Shown here: positions 1 to 9,612 of the stretch, in pieces | How positions within the stretch are numbered: position 1 is the first letter of the stretch | How the letters are laid out: every line of letters begins with the position of its first letter | Source of the DNA: Calothrix sp. NIES-3974 | GTDB taxonomy: Bacteria > Cyanobacteriota > Cyanobacteriia > Cyanobacteriales > Nostocaceae | Direction of reading: 5' to 3' | Assembly (NCBI RefSeq): GCF_002368395.1 | Contig: NZ_AP018254.1 | Location: 1,054,001 to 1,118,000, forward strand | DNA: 64,000 nt | Position numbers and translations under genes: made by a program | Notes under the pieces: model-generated | The model's input: only the letters and a program-made list of their open reading frames with translations | The model's database searches: none | What the model was told of the DNA's origin: nothing

Positions 1-260
1 TGAAAGTTAAGGTTTAAAGTAACCTCATCCATTAGTTGAGAACAAAGTTAATAACTGACTGATTCCAGGTTGAATGATTTTATTCTCAACATTATACTCG
101 GAGGTTTTTAAAAACTTCTATTTTCTACGAATTTTACTGGACAGGAGTTTCAGGCTTTATAAATCATCGAACTCACGTTAAATAAAGATAAATAAATTTG
201 CTAACAGTTACCAGTCAACGGTCAACTGTTAACAAAACCATATTTCCTCATTCCCACTCA
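1..260. other. Intergenic region downstream of ctaE
   Basis: No gene is visible. An AT-rich stretch ends in an inverted repeat at 201-232 with arms TAACAGTT and AACTGTTA. It lies just past the ctaE stop codon (ctaE is read on the minus strand) and could be its transcription terminator, but there is no clear T-run, so this is weak. Confidence 0.3.
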
Positions 261-875
261 TCACTTGAGTAGATAAATCAACCCAAACAAAATAATCCAA
301 ATCACATCTACAAAGTGCCAATACAATTCTGCTGCTTCAATGCCAAAATGTTTTTCCGCATTGTAATGACCGGGTTTTAAAGAACGAATTAACACCATGA
401 TAATTGCTAATACACCAATGGTGACGTGTAGACCGTGGAAACCAGTCAATACATAAAAAGCACTAGCAAATAAATTGGTGGTTAAGCCAAACTCTAAATG
501 GGTATATTCATAAACCTGACCAATCAAAAAGATAATACCCATGATGGCGGTAATTGCAAACCAAATTTGCATCCCCCGGAGATTATTTTTCTTGATAGCC
601 GAGTCTGCATTATGAATCACAAAACTACTAGCAATTAAGTTGATAGTATTGATTCCTGGCAATAATAATTCCAGTTCCGGTGTTCCTTCTGGAGGGAAAA
701 CAGGAAGGCTAGCGCGAAAAGTTAAATAAGCACCAAACATTCCCAAAAAAATCATGCCTTCAGCAAGCAAAAATAATACCATTCCAAACATCCGTAAATC
801 GGGATGTTCTTCGTGATGGTCTGTTGTATGTATTTCGGTGGTAATTGTGGTCTGGTTTGTAATGGGAATTTGCAT
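261..875 (-). CDS. ctaE: Cytochrome c oxidase subunit III (first copy)
   Basis: Subunit III of an aa3-type cytochrome c oxidase in the thylakoid or cytoplasmic membrane. The 204-residue protein has the cyanobacterial subunit III layout: a hydrophilic N-terminus with HEEHPDLRMFG, then about five membrane helices, and the conserved ending AAELYWHFVDVIWIILF. It is the last gene of a ctaC-ctaD-ctaE operon read on the minus strand, 104 bp after ctaD. That gap holds a perfect 22-bp palindrome. The length fits the family (about 195-210 residues). A second, diverged copy lies at 22014-22601. Assignment is firm; which cell type uses this copy cannot be told from sequence alone. Confidence 0.95.
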   Translation of the reverse strand: MQIPITNQTTITTEIHTTDHHEEHPDLRMFGMVLFLLAEGMIFLGMFGAYLTFRASLPVFPPEGTPELELLLPGINTINLIASSFVIHNADSAIKKNNLRGMQIWFAITAIMGIIFLIGQVYEYTHLEFGLTTNLFASAFYVLTGFHGLHVTIGVLAIIMVLIRSLKPGHYNAEKHFGIEAAELYWHFVDVIWIILFGLIYLLK

Positions 876-917
876 ATTTTTTCATTCAATTTATTGGACT
901 GGGGATTAATTGACCGG

Positions 918-939
918 GAGACGCGATATATCGCGTCTC
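918..939. repeat. 22-bp perfect palindrome (SDR family)
   Basis: GAGACGCGATATATCGCGTC plus TC is its own reverse complement. It sits between ctaD and ctaE. The same core recurs at 5777-5796, 25120s, 29057-29075, 37231-37250 and 39598-39623, so it is a dispersed small repeat and not a gene-specific signal. Confidence 0.85.
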
Positions 940-979
940 TACATTTTTTGATTTGGCATTATCTGCCAACACCCTATTT

Positions 980-2659
980 CTAAACAGGATTTACCTCTAC
1001 ATTGGCTTCCACAATTGCATTCTCAACAGACTCCAACTCAATCCCATAATCGTAGGGACCATGAGTAATTACAGGAGGTGCATCAAAGTTTTCAATACTC
1101 GGAGGAGAGGAAGTTGTCCATTCCAATGTCAAGGCATTCCAAGGATTATCACCAGCCTTTTTCCCAAATATCCAACTCCAAATTACATTGAAGATAAACG
1201 GAAAAGTAGACACTGCCAAAATATAGGAACCAATCGTACAAATCACATTTAAATCAGTAAATTGGGGGTCGTACTGAGCAATACGTCGATTCATCCCCAG
1301 TAAACCCAATTTATGCATGGGGAGAAATGTCATATTTAAGCCGACAAAGGTGAGGACAAAATGCAGTTTCCCCCAAAATTCATTAATCATTTTGCCGGTA
1401 ATTTTGGGAAACCAATGATAGTATCCCGCAAAAATACCTAATACAGCCCCACCAAATAATACATAGTGGAGATGGGCAACCACAAAATAGGTATCATGAA
1501 CGTGAATATCAAAGGGAACCGATGCCAACATTACACCGCTAATTCCCCCAATCACAAAAGTACCGACAAAACCCATTGCAAACAACATGGCGCTATTGAG
1601 TTGGATTTTGCCACCCCACATTGTTGCTAACCAACTGAAGATTTTGATCCCCGTGGGTACAGCAATAATCATGGTGGTAATCATGAAAAACATGCGTAAC
1701 CAACCGGGAATACCACTGGTAAACATGTGGTGGGCCCAAACGATTAACCCCAGAAAACTAATGGCTAAACTAGAATAGGCGATCGCTTGATAACCAAAAA
1801 TCGGTTTGCGAGAATGGACGGGTATCACTTCCGAAATTACACCGAAAAATGGCAGTATCATAATATATACTGCTGGGTGGGAATAGAACCAGAACATATG
1901 CTGGTAAATCACCGGGTCGCCACCGCCAGTCGGGTTAAAAAATGACGTTCCCGCAATTAAGTCAAAGGAAAGTAGGATAAGTGCGCCCGCTAAGACGGGA
2001 GTAGAAATTAATACTAGAGCCGAAGTGGACAGAATTGCCCAACAGAATAGGGGCATTTGTAGCAATCCCATACTGGGAACCCGCATTTTCAGGATAGTGG
2101 TGAGAAAGTTAATTGCTCCCAGAATCGATGAGGTTCCCAGCAATAAAACGCTGATAATCCAGATGGCTTCCCCTAGTTTTCCCGTCATCAAACTCAGGGG
2201 TGGGTAGGAAGTCCAACCTGCATCCGGTGCATCTCCCACTACTAAACTGGCAATGAGCAAAATTCCGGCTGGGGGAACTACCCAGAAAGCCAAAGCATTC
2301 AAACGGGGGAAAGCCATATCCTTAGCTCCCACCATTAAGGGAATCAAATAATTGGCAAACCCCGCACCTGCTGGCACAATCCAGAGGAAAATCATTACGG
2401 TAGCATGGAGGGTAAACAGGCTGTTGTAGACTTCTGGGGTGACAAAATCTACTTCTGGAGTCCGTAATTCTGTCCGTACCAAATCAGCCATCACCCCACC
2501 GATACAGTAAAAAATAAAGGTGGTGACTAGATATTGGATACCGATAACTTTGTGGTCGGTATTAAAGGTAAAATATTCCCACCATTTACGCTGATGGTGT
2601 GTAGTTGTTTCCGCAAGGTTTTGACTTTGTTCCTGGGGAGGCAATGATGTTGATGTCAT
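980..2659 (-). CDS. ctaD: Cytochrome c oxidase subunit I (first copy)
   Basis: Catalytic subunit of aa3-type oxidase: reduces O2 to water and pumps protons. At 559 residues with 12 predicted helices it has full family length. Visible landmarks are HATVMIFLW (low-spin heme ligand), WFYSHPAVYIMILP (CuB histidine and the cross-linked tyrosine), the paired histidines in VWAHHMFTSG, and HDTYFVVAHLHYVLFGG (heme a3/a ligands). All redox ligands are kept, so the enzyme should be active. It lies between ctaC and ctaE in the same direction. The 252-bp gap to ctaC is long for an operon and contains a miniature repeat (M6) just before the start codon. Confidence 0.97.
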   Translation of the reverse strand: MTSTSLPPQEQSQNLAETTTHHQRKWWEYFTFNTDHKVIGIQYLVTTFIFYCIGGVMADLVRTELRTPEVDFVTPEVYNSLFTLHATVMIFLWIVPAGAGFANYLIPLMVGAKDMAFPRLNALAFWVVPPAGILLIASLVVGDAPDAGWTSYPPLSLMTGKLGEAIWIISVLLLGTSSILGAINFLTTILKMRVPSMGLLQMPLFCWAILSTSALVLISTPVLAGALILLSFDLIAGTSFFNPTGGGDPVIYQHMFWFYSHPAVYIMILPFFGVISEVIPVHSRKPIFGYQAIAYSSLAISFLGLIVWAHHMFTSGIPGWLRMFFMITTMIIAVPTGIKIFSWLATMWGGKIQLNSAMLFAMGFVGTFVIGGISGVMLASVPFDIHVHDTYFVVAHLHYVLFGGAVLGIFAGYYHWFPKITGKMINEFWGKLHFVLTFVGLNMTFLPMHKLGLLGMNRRIAQYDPQFTDLNVICTIGSYILAVSTFPFIFNVIWSWIFGKKAGDNPWNALTLEWTTSSPPSIENFDAPPVITHGPYDYGIELESVENAIVEANVEVNPV

Positions 2660-2660
2660 A

Positions 2661-2757
2661 GGCTGTTGCGCATTTAAGTTGCATATTCACTACTTTTGAT
2701 GGATGACTGTTAACTGTTAACTGTCAACGTCAGATCAAGTAGTTATGTGATTTATGG
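2661..2757 (+). repeat. M6 miniature repeat, copy 1
   Basis: About 97 bp that match, in inverse orientation, a segment at 26735-26840. Shared blocks include CGCATTTAAGTT, ATTCACTACTTTTGATG and GATCAAGTAGTTATGTGATT. It begins 2 bp from the ctaD start codon and so supplies the leader of that gene. Confidence 0.75.
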
Positions 2758-2911
2758 GGGCTTTTACCAATACTTGGGGATTGTCGATTTTGTGGAACCA
2801 GGAGACAGGATACGGGATGATTCATACCCAGAAGTATCTATTTATATTTATATATACTTCTGCTCCCCCTACTTCCCCATCTCCCTACTCCCTACTCCCT
2901 GCCATCATTAA

Positions 2912-3916
2912 CTATGGATGCAGCTGATGTAGGGTTTCCGAGGTAATTCCTAAATGTTCAGCATGATGGGCCAAATATTGACGGGGAGTCTGGTGGAGAC
3001 TGGAATTATCGGGATTCATGGCGATAACTTGGGCTTTTTGGGTGGATTGGGCTATTTGTTGCTCTTTGACCCAATTATTAAAAGCCTCTGGAGGTTCGAC
3101 AACAATGTGAGTACGCATGGCTCCGTGGTAGGGACCACATAATTCGGCACAAATTACAGCATAATCACCAGGAGTTTTTGGTGTAAAGCGCAATGAGGTT
3201 TCTCGACCGGGGATAATATCTTGTTTTATCCGAAATTCGGGAACCCAAAAAGCATGAATCACATCATTAGCGCTCATTTCCAATGCTACGGTCTTTCCAA
3301 TCGGTACGTGCAACTCCCCGGTAAAAATTCCCAAATCCGGGTAATTAAATAAAAATGCGTATTGCAAACCAGTCACTTTGATGTTGACATCAGCTGGTTC
3401 TTCAGCCGGGATCACACTACTATCCTCGTTACTCGCAAGCGCATCACGATCACTCAAAGTGGCCGCGATCGCAGTTCCGGGTATACTAGGCATATTATGG
3501 GAGGGTGCAGGAGCCATTGTCATATCCTGTACAATCGGTGCTGCATGGGCTGCATGGGGATCAAACCCACCCATTGTATTGTATACGTCAAAACTATAGA
3601 CCGAAATACCAACGACAATAATGGCCGGAATCGCTGTCCAGAGAATTTCTAAGGGGATATTACCGTGAATTGACGGACCATCGGAGTTATCTCCAGGACG
3701 ACGACGATAGCGAAATGCACAGTACAGCAAAACTCCTTCCACAATTAAAAATATGCCGACGGAAACGGTCATCATTGTGTTAAACAGACCGTCTACAAGA
3801 TTGGCTTCATCAGAAGCTGGGATTGGCAATAAACCATGATTTTGCCCATACCAGAGGCTAACCAAGGTCAGCACAATCCCGATTATCAGTGTCCAGATTG
3901 AGCTTGGTATTTTCAC
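2912..3916 (-). CDS. ctaC: Cytochrome c oxidase subunit II (first copy)
   Basis: Takes electrons from cytochrome c or plastocyanin through the CuA centre. Two N-terminal helices (IPSSIWTLIIGIVLTLVSL and a second near residue 60) are followed by a cupredoxin domain. The CuA site is complete: CAELCGPYHGAM gives the C-x3-C-x3-H-x2-M ligands. The open frame runs on to 4087, but that extension is encoded by intergenic repeat DNA. I chose the GTG at 3914-3916, which has AAGGG seven bases upstream and places the first helix at the N-terminus (334 residues). First gene of the operon, diverging from ctaA. Confidence 0.93.
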   Translation of the reverse strand: MKIPSSIWTLIIGIVLTLVSLWYGQNHGLLPIPASDEANLVDGLFNTMMTVSVGIFLIVEGVLLYCAFRYRRRPGDNSDGPSIHGNIPLEILWTAIPAIIVVGISVYSFDVYNTMGGFDPHAAHAAPIVQDMTMAPAPSHNMPSIPGTAIAATLSDRDALASNEDSSVIPAEEPADVNIKVTGLQYAFLFNYPDLGIFTGELHVPIGKTVALEMSANDVIHAFWVPEFRIKQDIIPGRETSLRFTPKTPGDYAVICAELCGPYHGAMRTHIVVEPPEAFNNWVKEQQIAQSTQKAQVIAMNPDNSSLHQTPRQYLAHHAEHLGITSETLHQLHP

Positions 3917-4518
3917 GATATTTCCCTTGAGAGTATTTGGCGTTACTTTGATTTCATCAGGGAGCTTACCCTCATTACTACGGTAATCTAGCCTCGCTGT
4001 TATCGACGAACAAAACCAGAAATAATTGTTAAATTTTTCTGGAAAATTCCCTGCGGAGAAGGGAACGGGGAGTAGGGAATAGGACATTAAAATTTACGAA
4101 AATATACTACAAACGGTTCAAAGTTGAACTATATAGGGAACTCCTCTCCAAACCGCTCCTGGTTGACTGGGAGAGATTTCGTTGGTGGCAAAATACAGGA
4201 TTAAGCCGTTTGAAGTATAGGTTCTCCTACTCACTACTTCCGGTTCCCGACTCCCTGACCTAACTTAATAGCGCAGAAATAAATTAAAAAATACCTAAGA
4301 GTTTTGCTGAAATAGCGGAAGTTTTAGTTAAATTTAGATTGAAGTATAAGCTTGTACCATTCTCCCCTCAGAAATTCAATAAGCTAGGGTGGAGTTAAGT
4401 CAAGATAAATAACTTTATGTACTTTATGTAAATAATTGTGTAAATAAAGTTGTTTAACAAATAATTTCCAATTCCAATAGTACACAGCTCAACCAACGTG
4501 AGCAAAAGGTATCGTTAG
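3917..4518. promoter_or_regulatory. Divergent promoter region, ctaC / ctaA
   Basis: About 600 bp without a gene between two divergent starts, so it must hold promoters for both. A direct repeat TGTAAATAA occurs at 4427-4435 and 4439-4447, 12 bp apart, about 75 bp before the ctaA start. It could bind a regulator. This is a weak inference. Confidence 0.35.
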
Positions 4519-5460
4519 ATGAGCGAATTTGTTCTCAAACAAGTAAATCTTCCCAATACTAGCCAACCAAGGGTGATGATTCGCCGCTTGGTGTGGAAAA
4601 TCAGTATTGCCACATTTATCCTCATGGCAATTGGTAGCGCTACCCGTGTGATGAATGCGGGGTTAGCCTGTCCAGATTGGCCTTTATGTTATGGTGAACT
4701 AATTCCCACCCAACAAATGAACTTACAAGTCTTTCTGGAGTGGTTTCACCGACTGGATGCAGCATTGATTGGAATCAGTGCGATCGCGCTGGTAATATTA
4801 TCCTGGTGGCATCGTCGAGTTCTCCCCGGTTGGTTACCTTGGGCTTCCCTGTTTGCCCTATTTTTGATTGTTTTCCAAGGAATTTTAGGTGGTTTAACTG
4901 TCACCGAACTACTCCGTTTTGATATTGTCACTGCTCACCTAGGTACGGCATTATTGTTTTTTACCACTCTCCTCGTGATTGGCACTTTACTTTTGCCCTA
5001 TCAAGGAATGGGTACTGTGGGGAAATTACCTTGGTTTGCCCTCACCGCAACAATTTTAGTTTATATCCAAAGTTTACTCGGTGCAGTTGTCGGTTCACGC
5101 TGGGCTTTACATCAGTGTTTTGCTGGGTATCAGTTGTGTAATGTCATGTATGCCCATATATTTGGTCTAATACCACCCACAATTGCCACAATTGCCGTCG
5201 TTTTGTCTGCATGGCAAACTCCAGCCCTACATCCAGCAATGCGTAAACTCGCAAATGTTGCTGGCTGTCTATTGATTACCCAAATTTTAATCGGCTTTGC
5301 CACATTTCGTCTCCACCTACAAGTGGAACCCCTAACTGTCACCCACCAAGCTGTTGGTGCTGCCTTATTGGGTACTTTAGTTACATTTACTGTGCTAGGA
5401 TTACGTGATTCCCTCAGCAACCCGCAACAAAATCCCACCCATCTCAATCTCCAAGTATGA
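4519..5460 (+). CDS. ctaA: Heme A synthase (COX15/CtaA)
   Basis: Oxidises heme O to heme A, the cofactor of the neighbouring oxidases. The 313-residue membrane protein has about eight helices. The conserved histidines are visible in FLEWFHRLDAALIG, FDIVTAHLGTALL, YAHIFGLIPPT and VTHQAVGAALLG. The loop pattern NAGLACPDWPLCYG contains the paired cysteines typical of the family, and a second pair occurs in LHQCFAGYQLCN. It diverges from ctaC. The partner ctaB follows in the same direction, but 1.43 kb away; in many relatives the two are adjacent. Confidence 0.95.
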   Translation: MSEFVLKQVNLPNTSQPRVMIRRLVWKISIATFILMAIGSATRVMNAGLACPDWPLCYGELIPTQQMNLQVFLEWFHRLDAALIGISAIALVILSWWHRRVLPGWLPWASLFALFLIVFQGILGGLTVTELLRFDIVTAHLGTALLFFTTLLVIGTLLLPYQGMGTVGKLPWFALTATILVYIQSLLGAVVGSRWALHQCFAGYQLCNVMYAHIFGLIPPTIATIAVVLSAWQTPALHPAMRKLANVAGCLLITQILIGFATFRLHLQVEPLTVTHQAVGAALLGTLVTFTVLGLRDSLSNPQQNPTHLNLQV

Positions 5461-5703
5461 GTGGCATTGATAAGCAGATAAATTAATTCAAACTTACACT
5501 CTTTGAACTATACAGGACTTAGGGAAAGAACAATAGAAATAGCGGTAATTCATTAATTGCTGCTACACAAATGAACAACATATAGCTGGATCATTCATCA
5601 ATCTCTCAACGGTTCAGGGAATAGGGAGTAGTACTCAATGTCATTAATTTTGATGGGTTAGGAAAGGTTCGTAGTAGGAAAATTAAACTGTTGCTCAATG
5701 GCT

Positions 5704-5871
5704 TAAGTAGGTAGGTGCAATTAAACATAAAACCGCAACGTAACCGATCATTTGGCTCAAAGCCTTACTCCCGTACAGACGCGATATATCGCGTCTCTCC
5801 CTGTACAGACCACCCGACGGGTCGTCTGTACTCCCTAATCTCAACGACAATTTTTACCACCCACCTACTTA
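5704..5871 (+). mobile_element. M1 MITE, copy 1
   Basis: Ends read AGTAGGTAGGTG and CACCCACCTACT in inverted orientation, each bordered by TA, as expected for a Tc1/mariner (IS630)-type target duplication. Inside are two small palindromes (5777-5796 and 5803-5831). The same ends and inner blocks (for example CAATTTTTAC, GCGTTGCGGTT-like) occur at 25041-25328 and 37197-37333. No transposase is encoded. Confidence 0.8.
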
Positions 5872-6278
5872 TTGCTTATCCTTTCCTAGAAATAAATGCC
5901 GTATATTAGCTAAGTCGAGGATTATAGGGGAATGCATGTTGGGGAATATTTATGACCCCAATTATTTTTTGACATTTGGAACTGAAGAATATTCCTTTCA
6001 TATGTGTCCAGGGGGAAATACCGCATTTTGACATTAAAAATCTCAATACATTAAAAAAAACTAAAATACAATTTTTGTCAATCAAAATATCGTCATCCCT
6101 CAATATTTAGTGTTAGGTTAGTATCAGTCAGTACTTCTCAAAGTATCATAATTTAGATATCCGCAAAGGAAGTTATCAAAAAAATCACAGGTCAAAATGA
6201 CATGGGGATTATTGAAAGTGAAGTGAGTAGGGAGTGGGAAATCGGGAAAACTACTTTCATCATATATTTTTGGTGTCA

Positions 6279-6363
6279 TCCCATTTTACTCAAATTTTGA
6301 TACATTTTCTGACCTTGCTCCCGAAAGCTTCTCTAGATGTAGAGACTCCAAAGTAAAACGGTA
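6279..6363 (+). mobile_element. M3 MITE, copy a
   Basis: 85 bp with ends CCATTTTACT and AGTAAAACGGTA in inverted orientation, flanked on both sides by the trinucleotide TCA, a likely 3-bp target duplication. Related copies lie at 24191-24283, 28708-28781 and near 59336-59436. Confidence 0.7.
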
Positions 6364-6890
6364 TCAGCAGTACATGGCAGTACATGACGGTTACTCTCAA
6401 AAAATGAGCTTGTTAAGCATGAAGAGCGACTTTTAAAACATCCTTGTCAAGTAACTTCCCAAACAATCTCTCAAAGTGAGTGCATTAATAACTGTTCTTA
6501 ACATTTAAATGGGCTACTTTTAACCTAGCTCAATTCGACCGAATCAAAGTTGATAATCAATAATTCTATATGTAGCAAGCTCAAACAATACCCCAATTGT
6601 CTTGTCTACTCTCCATTATTGTTCATCACACACCTGACTCAAACAGTCATTTAAATCAATACCAAGAAAATGCTAAATCATGGCTATAATTTAATCTATT
6701 TCTTGAGTATATTATGGACTGCAAAATGAGACTAAATAATTGTGGCATCCCAAGTCAGTTGCAATCATGAATAATGTCTGAAATCTCAATGATTGAGCAA
6801 ATAAAGATGATTATATTGGGATTGTAGTTGTCAACCGCCCCATCTACATACCCAACGAAATAAACGTGCTGTAAACTACTTCAAGGAACA

Positions 6891-7859
6891 ATGACTAATA
6901 TGATTGAGACTAATGTCTCTCGTCACCATGACACATTTTTTCAGGTTCTCCAAAGCTACTATCAACTCACTAAACCCAGAATTATTCCCCTCTTGCTAAT
7001 TACTACTGCTGGTAGCATGTGGATTGCAGCACAAGGACAGGTAGACCCTCTGCTACTTTTGGTGACAATGATTGGTGGAACTTTAGCTGCTGCTAGCGCT
7101 CAAACTATTAACTGTATTTATGACCGGGATATCGATTATGATATGGAAAGAACCCGTCACCGTCCCATTCCTTCCGGTCGGGTTCATCCCCGTGACGCTT
7201 TAATTTTTGCAGTTGCTCTTGCTTTCACTTCCTTTTCAGTTCTCGCCGTTTTCGCCAATATCTTAGCCGCAATGCTGGCGATGTCAGGTATTATTTTTTA
7301 TGTTTTGATTTATACCCATATGCTCAAGCGCCACAGCACCCAAAATATCGTCATTGGTGGTGCAGCAGGTGCAATTCCAGCCTTGGTGGGTTGGGCTGCG
7401 GTGACAGGTGAATTAAGCTGGACTGCTTGGATTTTATTTACGATTGTCTTTGTGTGGACACCGCCTCACTTTTGGGCTTTAGCCTTAATGATTAAGGATG
7501 ATTACGCAAAAGTCGGTGTACCCATGTTACCCGTAGTTGCAGGAGCAGAACCTACAGTTTGGCAAATTTGGTGGTATACTTTAGTAACTGTGGGAATGAC
7601 ATTATTACTTACCTATCCCTTCCATGCTTGTGGATATGTGTATACAGGAATTGCCCTGTGGTTAGGAGGGATTTTTATTTACAAAGCTTGGAAATTACTA
7701 CAAAATCCCGAAGAAAAATCCTTAGCACGAGGATTATTTTTGTACTCAATTTCCTACATGATGTTATTGTGTTTAGGGATGGTAATTGACCGTTTACCTG
7801 TGACGCAGGAATTTATCGCTTTTGCCACAACCCAATTAGCCACTTTTATTCACCGCTAA
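6891..7859 (+). CDS. ctaB: Protoheme IX farnesyltransferase (heme O synthase)
   Basis: UbiA-family prenyltransferase that attaches a farnesyl chain to heme B to make heme O, the substrate of CtaA. The 322-residue protein has about eight helices. The first Asp-rich motif [19 protein letters not shown] (residues about 75-95) and the second, [15 protein letters not shown], are both present. Earlier [14 protein letters not shown] is the typical N-terminal signature. Start ATG at 6891 is preceded by CAAGGAACA, a usable ribosome site. It completes the heme A pathway needed by both oxidase operons in the window. Confidence 0.95.
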   Translation: MTNMIETNVSRHHDTFFQVLQSYYQLTKPRIIPLLLITTAGSMWIAAQGQVDPLLLLVTMIGGTLAAASAQTINCIYDRDIDYDMERTRHRPIPSGRVHPRDALIFAVALAFTSFSVLAVFANILAAMLAMSGIIFYVLIYTHMLKRHSTQNIVIGGAAGAIPALVGWAAVTGELSWTAWILFTIVFVWTPPHFWALALMIKDDYAKVGVPMLPVVAGAEPTVWQIWWYTLVTVGMTLLLTYPFHACGYVYTGIALWLGGIFIYKAWKLLQNPEEKSLARGLFLYSISYMMLLCLGMVIDRLPVTQEFIAFATTQLATFIHR

Positions 7860-7916
7860 GTAGGGTCTGGGGGAAAAGGCTGAAGCTGAGGCTAGTGAAT
7901 GTTAGGAGCAGCAAAT

Positions 7917-8312
7917 GATTTGCGATCGCGGTCATGGTAATTTTGATGAAGGCTGGATTAGGACTTGACCGGGAAAAACTGGCTCAACAGGGGACCGTGG
8001 CTTTACGGTTGGGGTTTTTACCCGCAGCAACGGAGGTGATCGCAGCTCTATCAATTTTAGTGACCGCTCCTTTAGGGGCTTGGGCTATCCCCACTTTTGA
8101 TGGGTTTTTCCGGTTATCCGGTGTTTTTGGCAGCCGTTGACACTTCCCCAATGGCAACAGATGTATTAACAAAGGTCGCCGATTTAGCCCGACGCAGCAA
8201 CGGTAGTGTGATTGTGTTACACGCCGATAACTACGGCAATGAAAATGCGATCGCCCAATTAAAAACTAAAATCCAACGCCTCCTTGCTGATATTCAAAAT
8301 CTGGATGAGTAA
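7917..8312 (+). pseudogene. Remnant of a cation:proton antiporter with UspA tail
   Basis: One frame (about 7919-8140) gives VILMKAGLGLDREKLAQQGT, typical of the N-terminal part of CPA-type antiporters. It then jumps to ILVTAPLGAWAIPTF, typical of their last helix, so the middle (a few hundred residues) is missing. A frame change near 8100 leads to VFLAAVDTSPMATDVL and ANGSVIVLHAD-like sequence ending at 8312, which looks like a universal-stress-protein domain. Cyanobacterial antiporters fused to such a domain are known, so I read this as one gene reduced by an internal deletion and a frameshift. The start is also missing. Confidence 0.65.
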
Positions 8313-8362
8313 ACATGATTTTGAAGGATGTGATCGCAAAATTTTCAATGCATAATTTAACG
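8297..8362 (+). repeat. Repeat shared with 54945-55010
   Basis: Blocks CAAAATCTGG, TAAACATGATTT and GAAGGATG are shared in order with 54945-55010 over about 65 bp. The match starts inside the 3' end of the antiporter/UspA remnant and continues past its stop, so the distant copy may be a relic of the same locus. Confidence 0.55.
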
Positions 8363-8431
8363 TGAATCCGACGGATTATAAACGCTACAATCCCTGTGAG
8401 TAAATGATTTAATCCCGCTTCCCTTCTACCT

Positions 8432-8460
8432 GTACAGACGACCCGACGGGTCGTCTGTAC
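8432..8460. repeat. Small palindrome (SDR family)
   Basis: GTACAGACGACCC-GAC-GGGTCGTCTGTAC type hairpin with 13-bp arms. Related copies are at 5803-5831 and 12659-12683. Confidence 0.8.
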
Positions 8461-8509
8461 TCCCAATAAAGGAATTAGGTGCGATCGCAAAAACACTTTT
8501 TTACTGTCC

Positions 8510-9259
8510 TCAGATCGCATCTGGGTCTTCCCCTAATTCCCGCAGTCTCGCGGCTAATCTGTCTGCTCGTTGTTTTTCGGCTTCTGCTCGTTGTTTTTCG
8601 GCTTCCTGTTCTAGCAAAACCAAGTTACCATCTGCATCGTAAAACCTTAACCAATCATTCTCATCATCTTCCACCACACCATGCCAAATTCCCACCCATA
8701 ACCCCAAACTTTGACACCATAACCACCCTTGTTCGTTGGGAATAATTGGTTGATAGCCGTTGTGACTATCCAATGTCCATCCTTGTAGGGAATTCACTTT
8801 GAAGGGGTGAAATACAAAATAATCCCTGGTTTTAAAAACCCTTTCGTAAAGCCGTTTTTTCTCACCTAAATCTTGCGCTTCTGTGGAATCTGATAGTAAT
8901 TCAATAATTACATCTGGATAGCGACCATTTTCTTCCCACACCACCCAACCCAAGCGCTGGGGATTTTTTTCCACATCCAATACGACGAAAAAATCTGGTC
9001 CTTTAAAATCCCGATTGCGGGCTTGTTTGCTGCTGTAATATATAAACATATTGCCGCCAACAAAGAAATCATTCTGCTCCCTCCAGTGGTATTTTAGGGA
9101 ACAGATGAGTAAATTCATGGCGACGCGGTGACGATTGCTTTCCAAGGGTTCTCCGTCGTCAAAAATTAAATCTGTTGGTGGCATTGGGGGTTGCCACTCT
9201 TCGGCTTCGTTGACCGTGTTTACAGGTAATTGACTAGTTTCTGGTGACATAAAGTCCAC
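8510..9259 (-). CDS. Uma2 family (DUF820) endonuclease-like protein
   Basis: A 249-residue member of the PD-(D/E)XK-like Uma2 family, very abundant in cyanobacteria and of uncertain biological role. Core motifs are visible: GPDFFVVLDVEKN and PDVIIELLSDSTEAQDLGEKKRLYE, where the Asp, Glu and Lys would form the nuclease site. The C-terminus is a charged coiled-coil (EQEAEKQRAEAEKQRADRLA) ending in LRELGEDPDAI, which is common in this family. It has no operon partners. The in-frame ATG three codons later (9250) is an alternative start. Confidence 0.85.
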   Translation of the reverse strand: MDFMSPETSQLPVNTVNEAEEWQPPMPPTDLIFDDGEPLESNRHRVAMNLLICSLKYHWREQNDFFVGGNMFIYYSSKQARNRDFKGPDFFVVLDVEKNPQRLGWVVWEENGRYPDVIIELLSDSTEAQDLGEKKRLYERVFKTRDYFVFHPFKVNSLQGWTLDSHNGYQPIIPNEQGWLWCQSLGLWVGIWHGVVEDDENDWLRFYDADGNLVLLEQEAEKQRAEAEKQRADRLAARLRELGEDPDAI

Positions 9260-9406
9260 TGGTTTTTCTATAGGACTTTGTTTTTGATTTTATCACACTG
9301 GAGTAGAAATAGAACATTTTAACTAATGTTTTTGGAGGCGCAATTACTGGGCGATACATAGGAAAATAAGGTACGTAGTGGTGGCTATAGCCTCGAAGAA
9401 ACTTTA

Positions 9407-9612
9407 CCTGGATTTCTCACGAGTAATATCGTTTAGGCTAATGCTTGCTCCTTATTAGGGTCTGTAACCGTTGATTATTCTAGTTTCATTTATTGCAAAG
9501 TACAAGAGAATCGATATAAGTTGTAAGCCTTGAGTGACGGATTTATTTTCCTTCTACGGACTATCCCTACTCCCTATTCCCCATGAGTTTTAGGGTTTTG
9601 TGAGAAATGCGG
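9407..9612 (+). mobile_element. M2 MITE, copy a (interrupted by M5)
   Basis: Inverted ends GGATTTCTCACGAG and TTGTGAGAAATGC, with an inner block GAGTGACGG...TTCCTTCTACGGACTATCCC shared with 25211-25317. A 90-bp M5 element plus a duplicated TAA interrupts it near the left end; removing these restores the sequence CGAGTAAGTTGTAAGCC seen at 28876-28982. Confidence 0.75.
9427..9516 (+). mobile_element. M5 MITE, copy 1, nested in M2
   Basis: Exactly 90 bp, starting TATCG and ending CGATA, flanked on both sides by TAA. The copy at 62724-62813 (inverse orientation) is also exactly 90 bp with TAA on both sides. Shared inner blocks include TTGATTATTCTAGTTTCATT and GCAAAGTACAAGAGAATCGA. Confidence 0.85.

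Larger units (their letters stand above)
5461..6890. other. Repeat-filled gap between ctaA and ctaB
   Basis: 1.43 kb with no convincing gene. It holds one M1 element (5704-5871) and one M3 element (6279-6363). Short reading frames here have no recognisable content. The ctaB promoter is presumably in the last 200 bp. Confidence 0.6.

Noticed and set aside
3917-4087. N-terminal extension of the first ctaC
   Set aside because: The extra residues come from intergenic repeat-like sequence and would put 57 residues before the first helix. A GTG with a good ribosome site fits better.
4427-4447. RpaB (HLR1) box before ctaA
   Set aside because: The direct repeats are 12 bp apart and the flanking bases do not fit the HLR1 pattern.
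5715-5909. Small protein MQLNIKPQRNRSF... also near 37140-37322
   Set aside because: Both frames lie within copies of the M1 element and break at different places, so they reflect shared DNA and not a conserved protein.
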